The notes beneath the pieces were generated by a model. It saw nothing but the letters and a program-made list of their open reading frames with translations, was not told the origin of the DNA and searched no databases. Shown here piece by piece: positions 12,240 through 23,400 of a stretch of 64,000 bases of DNA (within the stretch, counting starts at the first letter, position 1; each line of letters starts with the position of its first letter). Both the position numbers and the translations under genes were made by a program. Source of the stretch: Ceratotherium simum simum (Eukaryota; Chordata; Mammalia; Perissodactyla; Rhinocerotidae); NCBI RefSeq assembly GCF_000283155.1, contig NW_004454175.1, positions 111,919 through 175,918 on the forward strand. Reading direction: 5' to 3'.

Positions 12240-13245
12240 ACCTCCAGCATGTCCTTCCACTAGAATCACCACTTACTAACATTTTGCAAGTTTGCTTTCT
12301 CTCTATTTATTATATTATTGATTTATGTGTATTCATACATAGTTTATCATTTTTACTGAACCATGAGAGTAGATTGCAGATGCTGGGTCCCTTTATCTCT
12401 AAATACTTGAGCATCTCCCAAGAACACAACCATAATGCAATTATCAACTTCAGAAAATTTAACACTGATGCAATAGTATTACCTGTTACACGGTCGATAT
12501 TCAAATTTTGTCAGTTGTCTCACTAATGGCTGTTTATGGCCATTTTTTCCCAGCCCGGGATCCAATCCAGGATCACATATTGCATTTAGTTGATGTATCT
12601 CTTTAGTCTGCTTTAATCTATAACAGTTTCTCTGCCTTTGTCTTTTTTTTTTTATGAGTTCAATTTTTTTTTTTTTTTTAGATTCTGTTCTGCCTTTGTC
12701 TTTTAAACTTTGACATTTTTGAAGAGTGCAAGACAGTTTTGTAGAATGTCTCTCATGTTGGGTTTATCTGATTTTCCCTGCTCTTGCCTTGTTTAAGGTT
12801 ATGTAGTTTTGGCAAGAATGCTGCATAGGGCCGGCTCCGTGGCTTAGCGGTTAAGTGCGCGCGCTCTGATGCTGGCGGCCCGGGTTCGGATCCCGGGCGC
12901 GCCCCGAGGCACCACTTCTCCGTCCAACGTGAGGCCGAGTCCCACGTACAGCAACTAGAAGGATGTGAACCTATGACATGCAACTATCTACTGCGGCTTT
13001 GGGGGGAAAAAAATGAATAAATAAAATCTTTAAAAAAAAAAAAAAAAAAAAAGAATGCTGCATAGGTAATGTGTCCTTGGCATATCTTAATGGGAGACCT
13101 ATGATGTCAGTTTGTCCCATTATTTGTTTAGTTTTGAACCCTTGATTAAGAGGGGCTCACTCAATTTCTCCACAGTAAAAATGCCTGTTTTCCCTTCGTA
13201 ATTAATAATTAAGCTGTTGGTAGATACTTTGTAGCTATGTAAGTA
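12240..13245 (-). mobile_element. L1M 3' region, antisense, split by an ERE
   Basis: Landmarks in order: 'accacttactaacattttgc', 'ggatcacatattgcatttag', 'ctttagtctgctttaatc', 'ttgacatttttgaagagtgc', 'gttttgtagaatgtctctc', and after the ERE 'atgatgtcagtttgtccc' and 'tttctccacagtaaaaatgc'. Same family and orientation as 7826-8560. Confidence 0.7.
12830..13050 (+). mobile_element. ERE SINE inserted in an L1 remnant, perfect target duplication
   Basis: Complete head, B box gggttcggatccc, 'gcaactagaaggatgtgaac' tail module and poly-A. Flanked by aagaatgctgcatagg at 12814-12829 and 13051-13066, 16 bp without mismatch. Confidence 0.97.
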
Positions 13246-13575
13246 TCTTCCCTCAGCAAACATTACCCAATGTTTTCAGCATCAATGGATGATTCTTGGT
13301 TGAATCAAATATTATGACAGTTAACTGTATGAAGCAAAAAGTTCTAGCATAAATGAGAGACTTCCTTCCTTCTTTTCTTCCTTCCTCCACTTATTTATTC
13401 ATCCATTCATTCATTCATTTATAAATTGTTCAATTATATATAATAGATAATATATTCATAATATGAATTTATACCAATTAATACTTATACCACTAATTTG
13501 ACATATGATTGCAACTGCCTTGTGACTCCAGTAATACTGTAAGCTATTGCCGCTTAGCTTTTCATGTGAACATGC
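13246..13575. other. AT-rich intron with a cattcattc run
   Basis: Short tandem attcattcattc near 13398-13420. Nothing else recognised. Confidence 0.45.
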
Positions 13576-13577
13576 CA

Positions 13578-13700
13578 TGTCTTCTCATCTGAAAAGTGGG
13601 GCTAATAATAGTGCCTACATCATAGGGTTGTGGAGAGGATTAACGTTGAAGAGTGCTTGACGCACAGGAAGTCTTGGATAACTGATAACTCTCAGTTGTA
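13578..13700 (+). repeat. MIR SINE fragment
   Basis: Sense MIR landmarks 'tctgaaaagtggggctaata', 'tacatcatagggttgtgg' and 'agtgcttgacgcacagg'. Confidence 0.75.
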
Positions 13701-13974
13701 TCTTCACAGCCGTACTCTAAAGTCAGGATAGCAAATAGGTGTCATCTTTTGTGAAAATTTTAATGTTTTGGTTCCTACAACTTTATTTTGAGAAGCAGTC
13801 AGAGACCACAATTAGTCTGCAGGAAAGAGCCGTGGCAAGCGCAGCATGACTGGGGAAGGGCAAACACGCGCGCATTGTCTTCGACATCCGTGTTGTGAGC
13901 TCTCTGAGGACAAGGACTTCCATTGCCTTTGTTGCGATGCTACCACCATCCCGGTCATCATCATAGCTGCTGCT
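13701..13974. other. Intron 2, includes a CpG-containing stretch
   Basis: Around 13840-13910 there are several CpGs ('aaacacgcgcgcattgtc') in an otherwise CpG-poor intron, and 'gagctctctgaggacaagg' resembles an L2 3' end. Evidence is thin. Confidence 0.35.
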
Positions 13975-14110
13975 GTGAGCTACTGCTACACTTGTTGAAG
14001 GGCTTTACATAACTGCCCTCTTCTTCACAGTCTCTGTACAAGATTGTAATCTTTATTTGACAGATCAGAAATTAAGGCTCAGAAAGGTTAAGCAACCTGG
14101 TTAATATAAA
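13975..14110 (-). repeat. MIR SINE, antisense
   Basis: 'gaagggctttacataactgc', 'tttatttgacagatcagaaa' and 'aggctcagaaaggttaagca' follow the antisense MIR order. Confidence 0.7.
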
Positions 14111-14381
14111 CAGCACCATTCATGTAGATCTTCCTTGCCTGCCTCACAGCACCCAGCAGTGTGCCTTGCTACGGTAAACATTAAAGTATTTGTTCCTTCT
14201 TACTTGGTATCGTGCTGTAGTAGACTTCCCTCTCATTCTCATCCAGGAAAGATGTCCTGTACTGATGTACCTACATTTTCTGCATTTACACTCTTTGAGC
14301 TGTGAAGAGGAGAGAATACATCTGTCTTTACTGTATCACTGGTTGTGACTCGCATTCAGCTACACAGTAACAAAACGTTTA

Positions 14382-14593
14382 TATTTTTATTTTTAATTTT
14401 TTTTAAATTTTTATTTATTTATTTTTTTCCCCCAAAGCCCCAGTAGATAGTTGTATGTCATAGTTGCACAGCCTTCTAGTTGCTGTATGTGGGACGCGGC
14501 CCCAGCACGGCCAGAGAAGTGGTGCATCGGTGCGCGCCTAGGATCCGAACCCGGGCCGCCAGCAGCGGAGCGCGCGCACCCAACCACCGGCCC
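14382..14593 (-). mobile_element. ERE SINE, head truncated
   Basis: Minus-strand copy with 'ccccagtagatagttgtatg', 'gatccgaacccgggccgcc', and a shortened head 'cacccaaccaccggccc' lacking most of the A-box region. Flanks aaaacgttta (14372-14381) and aaaatgttta (14594-14603) look like a 10-bp target duplication with one mismatch. Confidence 0.9.
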
Positions 14594-14603
14594 AAAATGT
14601 TTA

Positions 14604-15795
14604 GTTACTACCTTTGCTTTCAGGTACCTGATGTTTGATTTTTACAAATGCTCTTGCTTTTGTACCTTTTAGACTGGCATGCCATTTCCGCTTAAGGAAT
14701 TTTACACCTTTCACTATGCTACCCTTTGACTTTGTGCTACATATATAAATCATCACTTTGAATTAGAGACTAAGCAATTTAAAATAATGAATCATTTTAT
14801 TTGATAATTAATATAATCATCATCCAGAAGTGTGTATTGAACAGCTACCATCAGTCAGCACTTTTCTATGAGACATTTCTGTTACTGGGAGCTTCTAATC
14901 TAAGACACCCCAGAGTGAACCGCAGTAAGGAGATAGAGATAATCGGACATGTTGAGCAAATAAATAAATGAGTAAGCATGCATTGCTGATATTTCTGAAA
15001 GTAACGCAAACCTTATGGAAGAGGTAACCTTACAGTGAGGAAAAGCCACAGGAATGGCTTCACCTGGGACCAAGAGGAGTTTAGAAAATTACCTGAATTA
15101 TAAATAATGTTCTTATCATGTTATTGTGAAATGCAATTACATTAAGACAAACATCACTCTGTGATGTTTTTCAGATCATTGATATGACCATAAAAATGTT
15201 TTATTTGTAAGAGAAAGCCCCTATCCTTCTTATTTTTTGCTACTTAGTTGTTTTAAATTTTTAAAATCCTTTCAAAACTTAGATTATGTATTTACTTGCA
15301 TATGGAGCTTATTTTTGATTTGCCATATGAGGAACATTATTGTAACTGTTATTTCAGCTTTTCTTTAAATATTATTGATCTCAGTATATTAAGCAATAAA
15401 TATTTCAGTTAGTTAATATTTGTTCTCCAGCCATGCTCCAAATATTGTGCTGAAATCAAACCAATGAAAATGTTGTATCCTGATTAACTGCTGTTATACA
15501 AAGCTAGGCTCTTGCCGCTAGAAAAAAAATCATAAGAAGCATGAATTGAATTTCTGAGAAGCGCAAAGCCTAATATAGAGAGAAAATTGAAAAACTGGAG
15601 AAGAGGAAGAGCCACCCATGAGTATTTCAGATAGTTTCAAAATAGATATGATTTGCTCTCAATCTTCAGAATAGAATGATCTCACTTGGTATTAAAAAGG
15701 TGCCTAGCATTTTCTTCTCTGCTTTCTAGTGAGGACCAGAAGTCACTGACGTGAAATTACCCAAGATAGAGAGCATCTTATCAATTTTTTTTCAC
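14604..15795. other. Intron 2, AT-rich, nothing recognised
   Basis: No exon signal or clear repeat. Confidence 0.45.
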
Positions 15796-15799
15796 TCAT

Positions 15800-15995
15800 G
15801 CTTGATTTCTGCTCCTGGTTAGGACATCCAGTTTCTGTTTGAACACTGCCATTGATGGCATGTGAAATGCAGGCTGTTCAGTTTTGGAACAGTTTAATTC
15901 TTAGCAAGTTCTTTATAATGTAACTTCCAGCCATTGATTCTAGTCTCTGTCTCTGGGGCCACACAGAACAAATCTTACCCTGTTCTATGTGTCAG
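15800..15995 (+). repeat. Ancient mammal-wide repeat, copy 2 of an unnamed family
   Basis: 'cagtttctgtttgaacac', 'attgatggcatgtgaaatgc' and 'tctggggccacacagaacaa' parallel the copies near 960, 42080 and 46850. Confidence 0.5.
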
Positions 15996-15999
15996 CTTC

Positions 16000-16090
16000 T
16001 TGCACACAGGATCTGTATCTTATTGATCTCTGTGTTTTCTGAGCTCTGCATAGTACCTGGCCCACTGTAAGCAATCAATAAATGCATAGG
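16000..16090 (+). repeat. L2-like 3' end fragment
   Basis: 'tagtacctggcccactgtaa' followed by gcaatcaataaatgcat matches the L2 3' end texture. Confidence 0.5.
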
Positions 16091-17328
16091 GCATAAACAA
16101 ACAAAATAAGAAACATAGTGATCACATCTCAACTTTCTCTTCTTTTATAAGATTTACAGAAAGTTTTCGCTATTCTTGAATCTAGAGAAAATAACACGGC
16201 TTGCCATTCCTAGTCTACTTCTTAGCCTTTTCTTCTCTATGTTTGGCTGATTTTTTGAGTTCTTAATAAATTAGTTTGTCTTTGAATGAAAGGTTCTGTT
16301 CTATTTTCACTAGAAAGGATTTTCCTGGTCATGGTTCTTATCTGGTTTGTTTTTTTAACATGTTTGTGAAAAAGGAATCCAAGATGCTTTTTCTTAGCTC
16401 TGATAATATCAGATGTTCACTGATTCATGACCTGAGAAAAATTAAGGTGTCCTAAATGAAGTGAGAGTGCCAGAATCTTAATGACTTGAAATTATGACTC
16501 CTATCCCTGATCTTGTTCTTCAGGAAAATAGTGGGTGGTAAAATTAGCTATAATAGAGCAGCTACACTGATAAGGATGAAAATGTCTGGTGAGTGTTTGT
16601 GCAGGCTCTGTTACAGGAGGGGATTATATAGCTGCTCTACTTTTGAAGGAGATCTTAAGCAATTAATAAAATCATTTTAACTCACTAATTTTAAAAACAT
16701 GCAGAACAGAGAGCTTCCTTTAATGGGAAACTGAATTGCTTCTGTTATTGGAACTATAGTTGTAGAATCTACCTTAAGAAATGTGTATTCATTTTTGTTT
16801 TAATCATTGGATGGGTATTTTAAAATAGGATATGTAGTTTAGTTAGCATCCAAACTAACTTCTCCTAAACTAATTAGCTGTTGACCAAAGTTTTAAAGTT
16901 GTGAAAAGGGAGAACTTTTTCCCTTAGAATCTTGGGATAGTTTCTTAACCACAAACTAAGGCCCCTAAGTGTAGCCTGTATTATTCCTTGGGAAAAACTT
17001 TATACAACTCTCCAGGTATAGAAACCTGGGAGTTGTGGCTAAGGCCAGGGTACCTCTCAGAACAATAGGGGTATGTGGGAAGTTCTGATTCTAGATAGAC
17101 TTACCTCAAATGCTGATCAGACCAAGAACAGATTTACTAAGAGATCAAGAAATTAATATTAACTGGATTTGGGGGTATGAAGTGTTAAAAATTTATACTC
17201 TGCCTTGTTTCAAAAATGATTTAAGATTGTTAGCCAGTGAATAAGTATATTTTTTGAGGTTCCAGGGAAGACTTTCTATACCCCAAAATCTCTCTCACCT
17301 GAATGTAGGGTAAGGAAATAGAAGAAAA
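16091..17328. other. Intron 2, single-copy-looking
   Basis: No exon or repeat recognised. Confidence 0.45.
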
Positions 17329-17329
17329 T

Positions 17330-17427
17330 TAACATTTCTGGAGTTCCAGTTATTTACAGCCACTATTCTAAACAGTTTACATATATTCTCTATTTAATCC
17401 TATTGCTAATGCCTCAAATTTTAGCAT
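17330..17427 (-). repeat. MIR SINE fragment, antisense, interrupted by an ERE
   Basis: 'ctattctaaacagtttacat' and 'attctctatttaatccta' follow antisense MIR; the element breaks at the ERE insertion point. Confidence 0.55.
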
Positions 17428-17442
17428 TGTAATTTCATTCTT

Positions 17443-17648
17443 TTTTTAAAAATAATTTTATTTATTTTTCCCCCAAAGCCCCAGTAGATAGTTGTATGTC
17501 ATAGTTGCACATCCTTCTAGTTGCTGTATGTGGGACGCGGCCTCAGCATGGCCAGAGAAGCGGTGCGTCGATGTGCGCCCGGGATCCGAACCCGGGCTGC
17601 CAGCAGCGGAGCGCGCGCACTTAACCACTAAGCCATGGGGCCGGCCCG
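17443..17648 (-). mobile_element. ERE SINE, full length, perfect target duplication
   Basis: Tail module 'gccccagtagatagttgt', B box gatccgaacccgg and head ending 'ccatggggccggcccg'. Flanked by tgtaatttcattctt at 17428-17442 and 17649-17663, 15 bp without mismatch. Confidence 0.96.
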
Positions 17649-17839
17649 TGTAATTTCATTCTTGAAGATAGTTTTGCCTAATAAAACTGCAGATACCACT
17701 GAGAAAGGTAACTCCACATGTTAGTAATACCTCAGAGTGAATGATATATGTGATTTTTTTCCTGAGCATTTCTAGGTGGGGAGATGCGTAATTCATGCTG
17801 TAGGCGACTATGAGCCGGACAGATTCCTAGGAAACCTCC

Positions 17840-18000
17840 TCTTCTGTATTCTCTCATCCAACAAATATTGAGTATTTATTACATGCTGGCACTATTCATG
17901 ATACTGGAGCCACATTGTAAATAAAATAGACAAAAACTCATGTCTTTTTGGAGCTCACCTTCAAATGTGGGAAATAAAATTAATTAAATGGTACATTAAA
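17840..18000. repeat. Old interspersed repeat (tatgtgccaggcac... class), first part
   Basis: 'catccaacaaatattgagta', 'tattacatgctggcactatt' and 'tctttttggagctcaccttc' are the landmarks of the class also seen at 5755-6235. It continues after the inserted L1 at 18690. Confidence 0.55.
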
Positions 18001-18675
18001 ACATGATAAAGACCCTTACCCCCCTTAAATATGGGCTTAACTTAGTGACTCACTTCTAAAGATTAGAGTATAGAAAAGGGAAAATTAGTAACTTTACAGT
18101 GGATGGACCTGGCAGACACTACCTTAACCAAGTGATTAGGGTTAACATCACTAGTGATAAGTCATGTTGATAGTGTGTATCCCTGATATGATGTGATGAG
18201 AAAAGCACTTCATCTCTGTGATCCTCTTCCCAAAACCCATATCCCCAGTCTAGTCATGAGGAAAACATCAGATAAATCCAAATTGATGGACATTCTACAA
18301 AACACCTGGCTAGTACTCCTCAAGGCTCTTAAAGCCTTGAGAAACAAAGAAAGATCTTGAGAAACAAAGAAAGACTGAGAAATTGTCATAGTCCAGAGGA
18401 CGTTAAGGAGGCATGATGACCAAACACAATGTGCTATCCTGAATCAGATTCTAGAACAGAAAAACAGGACATTGGTGGAAAAAATGGTGAAATCCAGATA
18501 AAGTCTGGAGTTTAGGTAATAGTAACGTACCGATGATGGTTTCTTAGTTTTGACAAATTTACCTTGGTGATGCAACCTGTTGAAATTAGGGAAAACAGGG
18601 TGAGAGGAACTACCTGCATTATCTTTTCAACTTTCCTGTAAATCTAAAATTATTCCAAAATAAAAATTTTATATA
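18001..18675 (+). mobile_element. L1M 3' end fragment
   Basis: Landmarks: 'gtggatggacctggcagaca', 'aaaacaggacattggtggaa', 'aagtctggagtttaggtaat', 'tggtttcttagttttgacaa' and the end 'cctgtaaatctaaaattatt' plus ccaaaataaaaa. It lies inside the older repeat of 17840-19440. A 20-bp unit is tandemly duplicated at 18336-18375. Confidence 0.8.
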
Positions 18676-18689
18676 AAAAATATAAGGAA

Positions 18690-19440
18690 AAACATAGAGC
18701 AAAGTAAGGGAGATCAGGAGTGCCAGCGTGGGGCTAGAGTTGCAAATTTAAATGGGTTGGTCAGGGTAGGTCTCACTGAGAAGATGATATTTGGGTAAAA
18801 ACTTGAAGGAAGTAAGACAGGGACCCGTGTGCTTATCTATATGAGGGTAAAACATTCCAAGCAGAGGGGCCAGGCAAGTACCAGGTGGGAGCATGCCTGG
18901 TGTGTTGGAGGAATAGCAGGGAGGCCATTGTGTCTGGAGTGGAGTAGTAAGGGGAGGAGAAACAGGAAATGGGGCCAGAGAGGTAACAGGGCCAAACGGT
19001 ATGGGGCCATAGGCAATTGTAGGAGCTTCTGATTTAAATTGAGAGGAAATGGTGAACCACTGAATGCTTTGGAGTAGAGAAGTGAAATGATTTGACTTAT
19101 TTTTTAATGTGACCACTCTGGATATTCTGTTGAGAAAAGACTGTCTTTTCTGCAGGGGGGCCAGAAAGACCAGTTAGGATTGTAATCCAGGTGAGAGGTG
19201 TTTGTAGCTGGGGCCAGGAAGGTTACAATGGAGGCAATAAGAAGTGGTTGAATTTGGAGTGAATTTTAAAGGTATACCTAACCAGATTTGCTCACTGATT
19301 GGACATGCTGTGTGAAAGTAGAGTCAGGGAAGTCTCAAAGGTTTTGCATTGAGGAGATGGAAAGATGTATTTGCCATCATGTGAGATGAGGAGTATCATG
19401 GGTGGAGCAGGTTTGTGAGAGCAGATCAAGAGTTTATTTT
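18690..19440. repeat. Old interspersed repeat, second part
   Basis: 'gtcagggtaggtctcactga', 'aacttgaaggaagtaagaca', 'aacattccaagcagaggggc' and 'ggtattgtaatccag'-like stretches continue the class begun at 17840. The 122-codon minus-strand open frame here is a by-product of the repeat. Confidence 0.5.
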
Positions 19441-19495
19441 TGATACAAGTAATGAACAATTGGAATTAGCCACCTCAAAAAATGTTATGTATAAT

Positions 19496-19746
19496 GGGGC
19501 CAGCCCAGCGGTGTAGTGGTTAAGTTCTCATGCTCTGCTTCAGTGGCCCAGGGTTCACGGGTTCAGATCCTCGCGCGGACCTACACACCGCTCATCAAGC
19601 CATGCTGTGGTGGCATCCCACATACAAAACAGAAGAAGATTGGTATGAATGTTAGCTCAGGGACAATCTTCTTCAAGCAAAAAGAGGAAGATTGGCAACA
19701 GACGTTAACTCAGGGCCAATCTTCCTCACCAAAAAAAAAAGAAAAG
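19496..19746 (+). mobile_element. ERE SINE with two hairpin modules
   Basis: Head ggggccagcccagcggtgta, B box gggttcagatcct, 'aagccatgctgtggtggcat', then two modules. The second has a perfect 13-bp inverted repeat, gaggaagattggc (19684-19696) with gccaatcttcctc (19715-19727). Flanks aaaaaatgttatgtataat (19477-19495) and aaaaaatattatgtacaat (19747-19765) form a target duplication with two mismatches. Confidence 0.95.
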
Positions 19747-19765
19747 AAAAAATATTATGTACAAT

Positions 19766-20240
19766 GCAACAAAAATATGAAATAGTTGGAAACAACCCAA
19801 ATGTCCATCAAAAGATGAATGGATAAACAAAATGTGGTATATGCATATGATGGAATAGTATTCATTCTTTAAAAAGGAATGAAATTCTGACACATGCTAT
19901 AACATGGATGAATCTTGAAAACAGTACACTAAGTGAAAGAAGCCAAACACAAAAGGACAAATATTGTATGATTTTACATATATTAGGTACCTAGAATAGG
20001 CAAATTCAGATACAGAAATTAGAATAGTGGTTACCAGGGATTGGGGGGAGAGGAGTGTTATTGTTTAATTGGGATGTTTGGGATGATGTCTGTTTGGGAT
20101 GATGAACAAATTCTGGAAATGGATAGTGGTGATGGTTGCACAACAATGTGAATGTACTTAATGCATTGTACACTTAAAATAGTTAAAAGGGTAAGTTTTT
20201 TATTATGTACTACAACTAAAATATAAAGTTCTATTTCTAA
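19766..20240 (+). mobile_element. L1M 3' end (end of ORF2 and 3' UTR)
   Basis: 'caacccaaatgtccatcaaa', 'atgaatggataaacaaaatg', 'tggatgaatcttgaaaacag', 'gaatagtggttaccagggat' and 'gtacttaatgcattgtacac' are the standard order, ending in an A-rich tail. Confidence 0.9.
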
Positions 20241-20795
20241 AAAAAATATGAAATACTAAGGGATAAATTTAACAAAGGATTGTGCAAGATCCTTACACTG
20301 AAAACTATAAAACATTGCTGAGAGAAATGAAAGAAGTCATTAACAAATGGAGAGATATACTATGTTCAGAGGTCAGAATATATGCTATTAAGATGTCAGT
20401 TCTGAAATTGATTTGTAGATTCAGTACAATCCCAATCATAACACTAGCCAATTTTTGGTAGACATTGATAAGCAGATTGTAAAACATATATGGAAATGAA
20501 AAGAACCTGGAATAGCCAAAACAATTTTGAAAAAGAGCAATGTGGGAGGACTCATACTGCTACCCTATTTCATTACTTACTATAAAGCTATAGTTATCAA
20601 GATCGTGTGGTATTCTTGTATAGATAGAGCAGTGGAACAGAATGGAAAGTCTAGAAATAGACCCACACATAGTTGGTCTGTAGATTTTTGACAAAGGTAC
20701 CAAGGGAATTCCGTGAGGAAAGGATAATCTTTTTGACAAATGGTGCTGGAACAATTAGTGTCTATATGCAAAAAATTGAACCACTGGACTAGGGA
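20241..20795 (+). mobile_element. L1 ORF2 C-terminal fragment
   Basis: 'ggataaatttaacaaaggat', 'gaaaactataaaacattgct', 'aacaaatggagagatatact', 'gaatagccaaaacaattttg' and 'ggtgctggaacaattagtgt' belong to L1 ORF2 upstream of the part seen at 19766-20240. It follows an L1 3' end in the same orientation, so this is a second element or a rearranged copy. Confidence 0.85.
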
Positions 20796-21900
20796 AATGT
20801 AGTATGGTGTGTGTTTTCTCCAGCCATATTCAGCTCGATGCACACAGGAGTAGACAGAGAATTGGATTTATTCAGAGTTGTGGTTTTCCTGAGTACAGTG
20901 AAGTAAAAGCAGAACAGAGGAGTCAAGGCTGGATGCAAAGGAAGGATTCTGTGATTTGCCGTGGAATGTAAGCCAGGTGAGGAGGGAAGGGAAGACTTTA
21001 GGGAGGGTAGTGGCACTAAAGTGGAGGAACAGGTGATGGTAGGTCAAGGGATTGTTGGAGTTCAGTACTAGAAGGAAGGAGCTGGAAATATGGGAAGTGG
21101 TGGTCAGCAAGTGGGGTGGATGGATTTTGGATCATGAAGGGGTGCAGGGTCTAGCGTGTGACCAAAGGAACGAGCAACTGAGGTGTGGTGAAGGATTAGA
21201 TTGTTGCAGGGGCGTTCAAGCACTTGAGAGGACAAGTGTCAGAGGCTCATTTATGTGCATGTGAACATTCCCACACTATGAGACAGGAATAGTAATTGCA
21301 GAACACGACAGCGAGCTAGGAGCTGAAATCATCAAGAAATAAAGGGGAGCTATCTGGAATTGGTATCTGTTGGCAACAAGCAAGGATAATGGAGGATGCA
21401 ATCTAGTGACATAAGATTCAGCTTTTAGGGACGAGGGAGGGAGAACTGTCTGGAAGTGGTAATGAGGAGCAAGGAGGACACCTTGCTCACCTCCAGGACC
21501 GAGGGAGCAGATGCTGAAAGAGACAGACTAGCTGCCGTTGAGAGGCCTGCAGAGGGGAGCCAGCTTCTGTCGGAGAAGAGGAGGGAGAGTTTGGAGAAGA
21601 GGTTCAGGATAGAGGGGGTCTAGCTGATGAAGGAGTGTGAGGGCACAGTGGAAGGGTTTCAGGAGTTGGGGAAAAGTGGGAAATCGGGTCCAGCTGGAAT
21701 ATGTGCAGTCGTATAGGGCTTAGCGTGTGAGAGATGAGGGAGGGACGACGTGGGGCCTGGGTTGTCTTGTGGTGTGATGACATAAACAGGGATAAGGGGC
21801 ACCATGAGATTAGTCCTGGAGGACTCGGGGCAGATAGTGGAGGCCAGGATGGGGTGCGTAGGAAGGGGTAGGCGTTAGGGCTCCCCTGGCCTCAGGCCTT
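20796..21900. repeat. Purine-rich unidentified segment, contains copy A of a local duplication
   Basis: G/A-rich on the + strand throughout. The part 21371-21606 reappears at 22969-23195. Several minus-strand open frames here come from the skewed composition. Confidence 0.45.
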
Positions 21901-22235
21901 GGACTTAAGAGACCTGGAGAGGAGCATACTGACTATGAAAATCTGTTTAACAACAGAAGAGATTTTCCTTAACTTCAGGTTGTGTGACTTGTGTGATCTG
22001 GAATTTGTCAGTGACTCTCTGAGCAGATAACTGCCTGAGAACAAGGCCGTTTTAGAGAAACCGGGACACCCCAAACCAGGAAAAACTTGCCAACATGTCC
22101 TTAATGGGGAATCAACCTACTGGCAAAGACAGCAGTCAAAATATTTATGAAAACCATAGAATGAATTTTCATTTGCATGTTTTAAATAAAGCCTTCTTCT
22201 GTCTGTTGTTGAAAATTGAGGCAATAATTCCTAGG
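21901..22235. other. Intron 2, nothing recognised
   Basis: No exon or repeat recognised. Confidence 0.4.
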
Positions 22236-22500
22236 AAGCTGTGTAGCTTAGTGCTTAAGAGCCTGTGCTCTAGAGTCAGACTGTAGATTCAAATCCTGGC
22301 TCCACTGCTCGTTAGCTGTATGGACAAGTTACTTAACCAGGTCTTAGTTTCCTCTTCTATAAAATGTAGATAATAATAGGGCCTGCATCATAAGGATGTT
22401 GTAAGGACTGAGTGAGGTAATCTGTGTAGGTACACTTAGCACACTTCCTGGCACCTGGTCAGCTTTCAATATGTGTGACTGTTGTTATTACTGTTATTTC
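22236..22500 (+). repeat. MIR SINE, nearly complete
   Basis: 'gtagcttagtgcttaagagc', 'ttcaaatcctggctccactg', 'ggacaagttacttaaccagg', 'tagtttcctcttctataaaa' and 'tcctggcacctggtcagc' in MIR order. Confidence 0.92.
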
Positions 22501-22968
22501 AGCAACTTACAGTCAGAAACACACCCGATATTTATACTCTGTGGCTTGTTAGTGCGTATTTCAGCATAGCTTTCTTTTTTAAGACCTGCAGATAGCTAGC
22601 TACTTACATCATCCTATAGTGTAACGTTTCCCAAACTTTTAAGATCCGTGTTCTCTATGTTTCCTCATCCTATTTTTTCATTTTTATCACCAGCCAACAA
22701 TATTTTGTCATTTCTTTACTGTATTTTGTGTTATGAACTAGGATATTTTATCTTTTTCTAACATGTTCCCTCCCCTTTCCCTGTCCTCTGGAAGTTGATA
22801 TCTTCTCCCCACTCGAGAATCACTGTCATATAGGATCCTTATGGTTGCAGAAAAGAACAATACGGAGGTATTTTCCCACATGTAAAATTGGTGGAGGTGA
22901 AAAGGAATGACAATACCTAGTGCTGGCCAGGGTATGGGATAATGGGCACGCTCAGTCATTTAGTATAT
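22501..22968. other. Intron 2, nothing recognised
   Basis: No exon or repeat recognised. Confidence 0.4.
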
Positions 22969-23200
22969 GGTGGCAGCAATGAGGGATAATGAATAATGCA
23001 ATCTGATGACATAAGATTCAGCTTTTAGGGAGAGCTGTCTGGAAATGGCGAGGAGGAGCAAGGAGGACACCCTACTCACCTCCAGGCCCAGTGGAGCAAG
23101 TGCTGATACAGACTAGCTGCTGTTGAAAGGCCTGCAGAGGAGAGCCAGCTTTTGTCAGAGACAGGGAGGGCGAGTTTAGGGAAGTTGAGACTTGCAGTGG
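22969..23200. repeat. Copy B of the purine-rich local duplication
   Basis: Shares with 21371-21606 blocks such as 'gacataagattcagctttta', 'gagcaaggaggacacc', 'ctcacctccagg' and 'ggcctgcagagg' in the same order and orientation, with small indels. Confidence 0.75.
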
Positions 23201-23214
23201 AAGGGCAGTTTAGG

Positions 23215-23400
23215 AGACTGCCAAAGTCTTAAAATGAAATGCCATTTGACCCATCACCCTCACTTTTAAGAATTTGTTCTAAGGAAATAATTGGAGAAGT
23301 TCTCATGCATATGTATTGAGTTGTGTATGGCCACGAAAAATTGGAAACAGTGAGCGTATGGTACTTTAATAGTCAGAAAAAAACAACAGAGCTAACCAAA
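23215..23400 (+). mobile_element. L1M 3' fragment, diverged
   Basis: 'atgccatttgacccatcacc', 'ttgttctaaggaaataattg' and 'gtatggccacgaaaaattgg' match the end of L1 ORF2. Confidence 0.6.

Noticed and set aside
13392..13422. CRISPR-like short direct repeats (attcattc)
   Set aside because: Simple tetranucleotide run without spacers, in a vertebrate genome.
18748..19116. 122-codon proline-rich minus-strand frame
   Set aside because: Antisense of an old interspersed repeat; no splice borders or family match.
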